From an uncultured Paracoccaceae bacterium (GTDB lineage Bacteria; Pseudomonadota; Alphaproteobacteria; Rhodobacterales; Rhodobacteraceae), in NCBI GenBank assembly GCA_937927675.1, contig CALBSG010000161.1, positions 25,416-89,415 on the forward strand: a stretch of DNA of 64,000 nucleotides. Reading direction: 5' to 3'. Within the stretch, counting starts at the first letter, position 1, and each line of letters opens with the position of its first letter. A program made the translations under genes and the position numbers. Positions 17,301 to 23,757 of this stretch are shown here, one piece after another. The notes under the pieces were generated by a model, which saw nothing but the letters and a program-made list of their open reading frames with translations, was not told where the DNA came from and searched no databases.

Positions 17301-19148
17301 GACACGCAATATGGCGGCGCGGGCCAAGACGTTCTGACCGGGGTGGATGCGACCGGCGGCTATCTGATGGATGGCGGCACCGGCGATGACACCTTCTACA
17401 GCGGTGGGTTCAACGACACCGTCTATGGCGGCGACGGCAATGACCTCTTGGAAGGCGTGCTTTACAACAACCTCGGCGACGATCTGCTTGACGCAGGCGC
17501 CGGGAATGACACGGTCAACGCGGGTGACGGCAATGACGATGTCGACGGCGGGGCGGGCGATGACAGCCTGTCGGGTGGGGCAGGTGCCGACAGTCTGATC
17601 GGCGGAGATGGCGGCGATCTGCTGGACGCTGGTACGGGCGACGATACGCTTTACGGCGACGATCCGGGGCAGGACAGCGCGCCCTTGCCCGGCACATTCA
17701 CCTTTGGGCTGTTTGCCATCAATTCAGGCGGCATGCCGATCGACAATTGGGTGCCCTATGTCAACGGCACCTCGACCTTTGACGGCGCGGCCGATGCCAC
17801 GATGGTCAGCGTCAGCGATGATGAGATCGGGTTTGAAGATTATGGTCCCGGCGGCAACAGCCCGGTCGATGGTGGTGCGCCGCAGGTTCTGACCGAACCG
17901 GTGACCCTGACCAAGATCCTTGGCTATAATGCCGGGGTGCCGGTCTATGGTCAGGTGACCTTCCCGGCTGGAACGCCGATTCATGCCGTTGCACAATCTG
18001 ACATCACCAACCTGACGACGGGCGAGACGGGCAACGCTTGGGTGATCCAGATTGGGTCCGACAACACCAATATCTTCTACGGCTATGACATTGCCGTGCG
18101 CGACGGCGATCAGCTGGAATGGGTGTCGGACAATGGTGGCGCCCAAAGCCCGATCTTTGCGGATGTCACCGGGTTGGCCTATGGCGATCTGGTGATGGCC
18201 GATGGCCAGCCGGCCAATCACAATGACACCCTGTCGGGCGGCGCGGGTCATGACCTGATCCATGGCAATATCGGCGATGACGATCTGGATGGCGGCAGTG
18301 GCAATGACACGCTTTTTGGCGATGACGGGGCCGATAGCGTGCAAGGGGGCGATGACCGCGACCTCATCTTTGGCGGTATCGACGATGTGGTTGATGGCGG
18401 TGAGGGCGGGGATGACTATGACACGCTTGACCTGACCGCTTGGGGGCCGGGCGCGACCAATATCCTGTATGACCCAGAAAACCCTGAAAATGGCACGGTC
18501 GAATTTCTGGATCAGGACGGCAATGTCATCGGCACGATGACCTTCAGCAACATCGAGGCGGTGGTGGCCTGTTTCACCCCCGGCGCGATGATCCTGACCG
18601 AGACGGGCGAGATTGCGGTGGAAGATCTGCAACCGGGCGACCGGGTGCTGACGCGCGACCATGGCTATCAGGCGATCCGCTGGATCGGCAGGCGGGATCT
18701 GACGGCGGCCGAATTGGCGATCGAGCCACGCTTCAACCCGGTCGTCATTGCTGCCGGGGCGCTGGGCGCGGGGTTGCCGCATCGCGCCATGGCGGTCAGC
18801 CCGCAGCATCGGATGCTGATCACCGGACCACAAAGCGAGTTGTTGTTTGGCGAACACGAGGTGCTGATCGCCGCCAAGCATCTGGTCGGGCGGGCCGGGA
18901 TCGAGCAGCGTCTGACCTCGGGTGTCAGTTACATCCACATCCTGTTTGACGCGCATGAAATCGTGCGGGCCGATGGGGCCTGGTCGGAAAGCTTCCAGCC
19001 CGGCGCCCAAACGCTGGACAGCATGGACGAGGATCAGCGCGCCGAAATTCTGGCGTTGTTCCCCGAATTGCGCAGCAATACCGAGGCCTTTCCTGCCGCG
19101 CGTCTTGCCTTGAAGGGGCGCGAGGCGCGGGTCTTGATCGGGGCCTGA
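14316..19148 (+). CDS. giant RTX calcium-binding protein with choice-of-anchor L-like N-terminus and C-terminal Hint domain (RTX-Hint 2)
   Basis: Predicted secreted or surface protein, 1610 residues, the longest of the three. The N-terminus (about 1-235) matches the choice-of-anchor L type: LDMAQAIFGSGITVVSADYSG, SGVILSTGNV, FVFSSEEYPEYVNGGVNDSFG. A cadherin/Big-like beta domain follows (about 240-340; FDILANDRDL), then RTX nonapeptide blocks from about 345, interrupted by two related short modules ending in YAQIEVI / FAEIESF, and by an unrecognised module of about 180 residues (about 1117-1298). The Hint domain runs from Cys1419 (CFTPGAMILTE; SPQHRML; YIHILFDAHE) to the end. No signal peptide; type I secretion is assumed. 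Its Hint domain is closer to that of RTX-Hint 3 than to RTX-Hint 1. Confidence 0.9.
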   Translation: MAIANELTINTTASALDMAQAIFGSGITVVSADYSGDTSASGIYSGALSTIPGVVSADSGVILSTGNVATFTNSSGTTDTNMASGTGVDLAGGVDGDAQLNAVSGQATFDGTILTADFIPTGDMLTMQFVFSSEEYPEYVNGGVNDSFGVWVNGQFVEATISIAGNISIDSVNQSSNQNLYRDNTADQFNTEMDGFTYVLSFKAPVTAGEVNTIKIGIADGGDAIYDSNLLIMGDSIQTYALAMDDTVQLTANSSRTFDILANDRDLTNGGLTITQINGTDVVAGQTVTLGTGEQVRLNADGTVTVFSDGDIGTNTLSYSITDSAGNTDVGYLFVKTVAAAGPDGIVEGTAGADLIDGTYLGDPDGDRVDANDGQGVSGTVGDADYIMAGAGNDTVTAGAGNDIIYGGTGDDSVSGGTGDDWGALGAGNDRFTDDGTGNDTVYGEAGDDLLIGGDGADQLYGGIHNDTLSGGAGSDTLEGGDGSDSFLISDDDQADSILGGEVRGDQDLLSFGNSVTNNGVTITATGNEAGTYAYQGSASGSSGSYAQIEVISGTSQEDVINLAASGSDDTIWGQAGNDLVYAGAGNDLIDLGAGDDTLGDWTSDAGDDTILGGLGNDQVIAGSGQDSVLGGDGNDMLFGSSGNDTLMGEAGNDRLYGGPGNDIAYGGAGNDTLQVVDSDQGETLFGGSDTDHVQFSSYSSTAGVNVTFTGAGAGNFAYVATPGAGSFAEIESFGLTEYNDTFNATASTTAVTIGAGGGNDAIRGGSAADRLWGDADADTIYGGAGDTVVGGEGVTTGTDNDVLVLNRADVQSIAYGGGNNEAGTVTFVGGGTLSFSEIEQIIYAGPVDGLASGEVMGPDYTDLNGDQIDGTDGINDTIFGNAGNDTINAGAGADLAYGGDGDDRLDGGPDAASDTVYGGAGNDSITGFGGDDTLQGDAGADTIGGGTGNDAIYGGDDNDLLQGEGGNDVFSAGAGNDVSYGGDGNDVLWGNAGADTQYGGAGQDVLTGVDATGGYLMDGGTGDDTFYSGGFNDTVYGGDGNDLLEGVLYNNLGDDLLDAGAGNDTVNAGDGNDDVDGGAGDDSLSGGAGADSLIGGDGGDLLDAGTGDDTLYGDDPGQDSAPLPGTFTFGLFAINSGGMPIDNWVPYVNGTSTFDGAADATMVSVSDDEIGFEDYGPGGNSPVDGGAPQVLTEPVTLTKILGYNAGVPVYGQVTFPAGTPIHAVAQSDITNLTTGETGNAWVIQIGSDNTNIFYGYDIAVRDGDQLEWVSDNGGAQSPIFADVTGLAYGDLVMADGQPANHNDTLSGGAGHDLIHGNIGDDDLDGGSGNDTLFGDDGADSVQGGDDRDLIFGGIDDVVDGGEGGDDYDTLDLTAWGPGATNILYDPENPENGTVEFLDQDGNVIGTMTFSNIEAVVACFTPGAMILTETGEIAVEDLQPGDRVLTRDHGYQAIRWIGRRDLTAAELAIEPRFNPVVIAAGALGAGLPHRAMAVSPQHRMLITGPQSELLFGEHEVLIAAKHLVGRAGIEQRLTSGVSYIHILFDAHEIVRADGAWSESFQPGAQTLDSMDEDQRAEILALFPELRSNTEAFPAARLALKGREARVLIGA

Positions 19149-19156
19149 CCCCGGCG

Positions 19157-19179
19157 GCCCCGCTGGCGCGGCGCGGGGC
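19157..19179 (+). terminator. weak hairpin after RTX-Hint 2
   Basis: GCCCCGC (19157-19163) pairs with GCGGGGC (19173-19179) just after the RTX-Hint 2 stop. The following bases (TGGTTAATT) are not a true T-run, so termination would be partial at best. Confidence 0.35.
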
Positions 19180-19387
19180 TGGTTAATTGATGCCAGAACA
19201 GCCTTAACTGTGGCTCTGCCGGAAACAAACCCCGGCAGCGCCCCAATTCTTGCACGAAACCCCGGTATTTCCAGTTCTAATCAAATTGGAGATACCCCGC
19301 CGTGGCCTGCAAGGCTCAACATCGTGGCAAGACCAAGGCAACGCCTTGCGGCGAGGTGCTCCTGTCGTATCGGCGGGGGGCTAAGTC
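19180..19387. promoter_or_regulatory. leader of RTX-Hint 3, with paired TTAA sites
   Basis: TTAA at 19183 and TTAAC at 19204 are 21 bases apart, echoing the 20-base pair ahead of RTX-Hint 2. A CAAGGC/GCCTTG dyad lies at 19334-19348, 39 bases before the start. GGGGGGC before the ATG serves as ribosome binding site. No confident -35/-10 was found. Confidence 0.25.
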
Positions 19388-22300
19388 ATGGCCACGCTGA
19401 TCTCCGGTCTGGGCGGCACGGCGGGCTATGGCGAACAGTCCTTCGCCAGTTCGTCCTACACCGGCAATCTGGATGACGGCTACACCACGATCAGCCTGAC
19501 CTCGGTGTTCGGCTCGACCGGGGTCAATATCAACGGCACGACCTATACCCAGATGTATCTGGGCACCAACGGGCTGATCACCTTTGGCTCTGGCGTAACG
19601 ACGTATACGCCTGCGGCACTCACCTCGCTCGGCCAACCGGTGATCGCGCCGTTTTGGACCGATATCGACATTTCCAAAGGCGGGGCGATCTATTGGGATT
19701 TTGATACGGCCAACAACCGTATCGTCATCACCTGGTCGAATGTCGCGCCCTATACCGGGACGGGCACCAACAGCTTTCAGGTCGTGCTGACCAATCAGGG
19801 CGGCGGCGATTTCAGCGTTGATTTCCTCTACAGCTCTATCGGCTTCACCAACGGATATACCGGCGTGGCGCAGGCGGGGATTGCCTCGGGCGGCACGCAA
19901 ACCCTGCTGGAAGGTTCGGGCGACGCGGCCTTTTTGGCAAGCTATGCGGGCAATGATTTCGACACCCAAGACCCGGCCGGTGTCTGGTCGATGGGCTTCG
20001 AAGGTGGTGCGCGGTTTTTGGGCGATGGCGTTGTCGATGGCACGGCCGGCAATGACCTGATTGACCTGGCCTATACCGGCGACCCGGATGGCGACCGCAT
20101 CGACCGGCTGGATGCCACTGGCCATTCCGGCACCTCGGGCGATGCCGATGTGGTGATGGCAGGCGCTGGCAACGACACGGTACAGGCTGGGATCGGCAAT
20201 GACATCGTGTACGGCGGGTCGGGCAATGACCAGATCACCACCGCGCAAGGCAATGACTGGGCCGAGGGCGACAGCGAAAATGACAGTATCGACGGCGGGT
20301 CCGGCAATGACAGCCTCTATGGCGGCAGCGGCGATGATACGCTGATCGGCGGTGCCGACAGCGCGGCTACGACCTACACCCCCATCTATACCGAAATTAT
20401 CGCGGCAACCCAGACGGTTACGGGCACGGCGCCGCGGCCCAATTTCGTCGTTCGCAGCGTCTCGAACGAAACGCTGACGGCTGGCACCAATGGCGCCATT
20501 TCCGGCTTTCGCTTGGGCGAGACGGATTCGGTTGAAACCCACACCCATACCGCCACGACGCAAATCTCGGGCGGGCAGATCCTGTTCAACGGTCTGAATG
20601 CCAACGAGACCCTGACGATCACGCTGGATGGTGTCACGGTCAACCTGACCACCGCGCTTGCCAATGGCACGGTCAGCTTCAACGGCGCTGGCCTTTATGA
20701 CATCAACGGATCTGGCCAGATCGTGCGCATTGGCTCGGGCGGGACCAGCACGACCGTTGGCAGCTTGACGATCAATGTCCCCTACACCTCGGTGGCGCTC
20801 GCCTCGACGGGGACGACGACCGGTACGGCCGCGGGGCTGTGGTATGAATATTATGTCAACACGCAACCGAACAACGTGGCGGCCGCCGGTGGCGGCAATG
20901 ATCTTTTGTCGGGCGGCGATGGCCATGACAGCCTGTTGGGTGGCAACGGCAATGACACCGTCAACGGAGACGCACAAAACGATACCATCGATGGTGGTGA
21001 CGGCAACGATGTCGCCTATGGCGGCACCGGCGATGATTTTGTCTACGGCGGCCTTGGCGCTGATACGGTCTTTGGTGACGATGGCAGTGACTATGTGTCT
21101 GGCGGCGCTGGCAATGACACCGCCTATGGCGGGGCAGGCCATGACACGGTGCTGTCGGGCGGCGGCAATGATGTGCTGTCGGGCGACGGCGGGGATGACA
21201 TTCTTTACGACGACGCCGGCAACAGCACGCTTTATGGCGGCGTCGGGTTGGATGCGCTCTTTGGGTATGGCGGCGATGACCAGCTTTACGGCGGGGATGA
21301 TGCCGACACCCTCGACGGCGGCACGGGCAATGATGCGCTTTACGGCGATGCGGGCGCCGACTGGCTGCAAGGCGGGGATGGCGCGGACCAGCTTTTCGGT
21401 GGGCTTGGCAATGATTCCGGTCTGGGCGGTCTGGGAAATGACACGGCGTATGGGGACGCGGGTGATGATACCTTGTCGGGCGGCAGCGGGGCTGACAGCC
21501 TTTATGGGGGGGACGATCAGGACAATCTGAGCGGCGGCGATGATGGCGACCGGTTGCTTGGTGATCTGGGCAATGACCAGCTTTCTGGCGATGCGGGCAG
21601 CGACACGCTTTGGGGCGGGGCGGGCCATGACAGCCTTTATGGCGGCACCGAGGCTGACACGCTCTATGGCGAGGTCGGCGATGACCGGCTTTACGGCGGG
21701 GCGGGCAATGACTCGGTCGAGGGAGGGGACGGCCACGACACGCTTTGGGGCGAGGACGGGGACGATCTGTTGTGGTCGGGCGATGGCAATGACCTGATTT
21801 ACGGGGGCGATGGCAGCGACAACATCTCGACCGGGACCGGCAATGATACCATTGCGGGCGATCTGGGCGCGGACACGATCAACTCAGGCAGCGGGATGGA
21901 CTGGGTCGACTACTCCGGCTCGAATGCCGGGGTGACGGTCGATCTGACGACCGGGGTCGGCGCCGGTGGCCATGCGGCGGGCGATGTGCTTTTGGGCGTC
22001 GATGCGCTTTTGGGCTCGGCCTATGACGATGTGCTTTTGGGTTATGATGGGTTTTCGACCAGTGCAGCTGACCCTTTCACCAATATCTTTTACGGCAATG
22101 GCGGCAATGATCTGCTGAACGGCCGTGGCGGCGATGACAGCCTTTACGGCGGGGCGGACAACGACACGCTCTTGGGCGGGTCTGGCGCCGATCTGCTCGA
22201 CGGCGGCGCGGGCAATGACAGCCTGATTGGCGGGGCCGGGGCCGACAGCATCGACGGCGGCATCGGCAATGATCGCATCGTGGTCGGCACCGGGACCGAT

Positions 22301-23074
22301 GGCTTTGGCGATGTGGTGGCGGGTGGCGAGAACGCCGGCGACACGGACGTTCTGGACCTGACCGCTTGGGGCTGGGCGCTGACCAACATCGTCTATGATC
22401 CGGTCAACTCGGAAAATGGCACGGTCGAGTTTCTGGACGCTGCCGGCGCGGTCATCGGGTCGATGAGTTTCAGCGGGATCGAGCAGGTCATCCCCTGTTT
22501 CACCCCCGGCACGCGCATCACCACCGACCGGGGCGAGGTTGCGGTAGAGGATTTGCGTTTGGGCGATCGGGTGCTGACCCGCGACAATGGCTATCAGCCG
22601 TTGCGGTGGATCGGGCGGCGCGACCTGTCGCTGGCCGATCTGATCGTCAAACCCGCGCTGCGCCCGGTCGAGATTTCTGCCGGTGCCTTGGGGGCGGGGC
22701 TGCCCCTGCGGTCGATGAAGGTATCGCCCCAACATCGCATGCTGATCGAAGGTGCGCGGGCCGAAATCCTGTTTGGTGATCTCGAGGTTCTGGTGGCAGC
22801 CGCGCATTTGACGGTGCTGCCGGGGGTCGAGACGCGCTTGACGGCGGGGGTCAGCTATATCCATCTTCTGTTCGACCAGCACGAGATCCTCTGCGCCGAA
22901 GGGGCTTGGACCGAAAGCTTTCAGCCCGCGATGCGGATGGTCGACGGAATGGAACTGGCGCAACGCACCGAAATTGCAACGCTTTTCCCCGAATTGGCCA
23001 ACGAGGATTTCGACTATCCTGCCGCGCGCCTGTCTTTGAAAGCGCATGAGGCCAAGGTGTTACTGGCCCCGTGA
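19388..23074 (+). CDS. giant RTX calcium-binding protein with nidogen-like N-terminus and C-terminal Hint domain (RTX-Hint 3)
   Basis: Predicted secreted or surface protein, 1228 residues. The N-terminal part (about 1-210) resembles nidogen/NIDO-type extracellular domains: LGTNGLITFGSG, PVIAPFWTDIDIS, NRIVITWSNV, NSFQVVLTNQG. RTX nonapeptides follow (about 216-325), then an unrecognised Thr/Ser-rich module (about 325-500, containing ETHTHTATTQISGGQ), a long RTX block (about 501-985) that includes the serralysin-like VDYSGSNAGVTVDLTTG segment, and a Hint domain from Cys1037 (CFTPGTRITTD; SPQHRML; YIHLLFDQHE) to the end. The stop overlaps the convergent MobA-like gene by 15 bases. Exporter not in the window. 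Confidence 0.9.
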   Translation: MATLISGLGGTAGYGEQSFASSSYTGNLDDGYTTISLTSVFGSTGVNINGTTYTQMYLGTNGLITFGSGVTTYTPAALTSLGQPVIAPFWTDIDISKGGAIYWDFDTANNRIVITWSNVAPYTGTGTNSFQVVLTNQGGGDFSVDFLYSSIGFTNGYTGVAQAGIASGGTQTLLEGSGDAAFLASYAGNDFDTQDPAGVWSMGFEGGARFLGDGVVDGTAGNDLIDLAYTGDPDGDRIDRLDATGHSGTSGDADVVMAGAGNDTVQAGIGNDIVYGGSGNDQITTAQGNDWAEGDSENDSIDGGSGNDSLYGGSGDDTLIGGADSAATTYTPIYTEIIAATQTVTGTAPRPNFVVRSVSNETLTAGTNGAISGFRLGETDSVETHTHTATTQISGGQILFNGLNANETLTITLDGVTVNLTTALANGTVSFNGAGLYDINGSGQIVRIGSGGTSTTVGSLTINVPYTSVALASTGTTTGTAAGLWYEYYVNTQPNNVAAAGGGNDLLSGGDGHDSLLGGNGNDTVNGDAQNDTIDGGDGNDVAYGGTGDDFVYGGLGADTVFGDDGSDYVSGGAGNDTAYGGAGHDTVLSGGGNDVLSGDGGDDILYDDAGNSTLYGGVGLDALFGYGGDDQLYGGDDADTLDGGTGNDALYGDAGADWLQGGDGADQLFGGLGNDSGLGGLGNDTAYGDAGDDTLSGGSGADSLYGGDDQDNLSGGDDGDRLLGDLGNDQLSGDAGSDTLWGGAGHDSLYGGTEADTLYGEVGDDRLYGGAGNDSVEGGDGHDTLWGEDGDDLLWSGDGNDLIYGGDGSDNISTGTGNDTIAGDLGADTINSGSGMDWVDYSGSNAGVTVDLTTGVGAGGHAAGDVLLGVDALLGSAYDDVLLGYDGFSTSAADPFTNIFYGNGGNDLLNGRGGDDSLYGGADNDTLLGGSGADLLDGGAGNDSLIGGAGADSIDGGIGNDRIVVGTGTDGFGDVVAGGENAGDTDVLDLTAWGWALTNIVYDPVNSENGTVEFLDAAGAVIGSMSFSGIEQVIPCFTPGTRITTDRGEVAVEDLRLGDRVLTRDNGYQPLRWIGRRDLSLADLIVKPALRPVEISAGALGAGLPLRSMKVSPQHRMLIEGARAEILFGDLEVLVAAAHLTVLPGVETRLTAGVSYIHLLFDQHEILCAEGAWTESFQPAMRMVDGMELAQRTEIATLFPELANEDFDYPAARLSLKAHEAKVLLAP

Positions 23075-23653
23075 GGCCCGCCAGCGCGCCCAATCTTCGG
23101 GGCTGTCCAGATCGGTGGTTGCGTGTTGATCGGGCAGGGACACCCCAAGAAGCCGGGCCTTGTGTCGCCCCAGCACCTCGCGTGCGCCCTGATCCCCGGT
23201 CAGAGCAAGCAGATCAGCCCTGAGATCGGGCGGAAAGCCAACGGGGTGGCCCTGCGTGCCATCGGCACCCATCCCGCGCAGGATGCGGTCGGGGTGCTCG
23301 GCCCATGCCGACAGGACAGATTGCAGATCCTGTGCCGTGATTTCAGGCAGATCGGCCAAGAGCAACAGAACCGGCGACGCCGCAGGCAGGGCGGCAAGGC
23401 CCGCCACAAGGCTGGCGGCCATGCCCTCTTTCGGGTTTGGCACAACGACCTGACGCACAGAAAGCCCCTGCAGGCAGGCCGCTCGGGCGGGGCGGTCAGG
23501 CGGCAGGGTGACAGTGACGGCGCAGCCGGTCGCCAGCGCCGCCTTGGCAATGCGGGTCAGTTGCGCGGTGCCGTCGATGGGTTCCAGCAATTTGTCACCG
23601 CCGCGCATGCGCGAGGAGGAACCGGCGGCGAGGATCAGGATTTCAGGGGCCAT
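23060..23653 (-). CDS. MobA-like nucleotidyltransferase
   Basis: A 197-residue GT-A fold nucleotidyltransferase. The N-terminal LILAAGSSSRMRGGDKLLEPI is the NTP-binding loop with the conserved Lys, and LLLLADLPEITAQDL contains the metal-binding Asp. GHPVGFPPDLRADLLALTGDQGARE is the substrate region seen in MocA/MobA-type enzymes that attach CMP or GMP to molybdopterin. Which nucleotide and acceptor cannot be decided from sequence; no other molybdenum-cofactor gene is in the window. It overlaps the convergent RTX-Hint 3 gene by 15 bases at its 3' end. Confidence 0.82.
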   Translation of the reverse strand: MAPEILILAAGSSSRMRGGDKLLEPIDGTAQLTRIAKAALATGCAVTVTLPPDRPARAACLQGLSVRQVVVPNPKEGMAASLVAGLAALPAASPVLLLLADLPEITAQDLQSVLSAWAEHPDRILRGMGADGTQGHPVGFPPDLRADLLALTGDQGAREVLGRHKARLLGVSLPDQHATTDLDSPEDWARWRASRGQ

Positions 23654-23674
23654 GCTGCGTTGATGCCATGGAAA

Positions 23675-23746
23675 AAGGGGGGCTGTCTGCCCCCCTTCGT
23701 CGCTTTGCTCCTCAGCCCCCTGAGGATATTTTCACCACATTGAAGG
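23675..23746 (+). repeat. hairpin + GAGGATATTTTCACCACATT element (copy C)
   Basis: AAGGGGGG/CCCCCCTT stem (23675-23697) followed 24 bases later by GAGGATATTTTCACCACATT (23722-23741). Same hairpin plus GGATATTT plus ATTGAAGG layout as the elements near 4011 and 40191. It lies between the MobA-like gene and the 3' end of the dehydrogenase gene. Confidence 0.5.
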
Positions 23747-23757
23747 CGTAATTGTGG

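Noticed and set aside
10690..22260. Short tandem DNA repeats resembling CRISPR or satellite arrays
   Set aside because: The periodic GGCAATGACAC-type words are in frame and encode RTX nonapeptides with variable codons; there are no spacers of fixed length.
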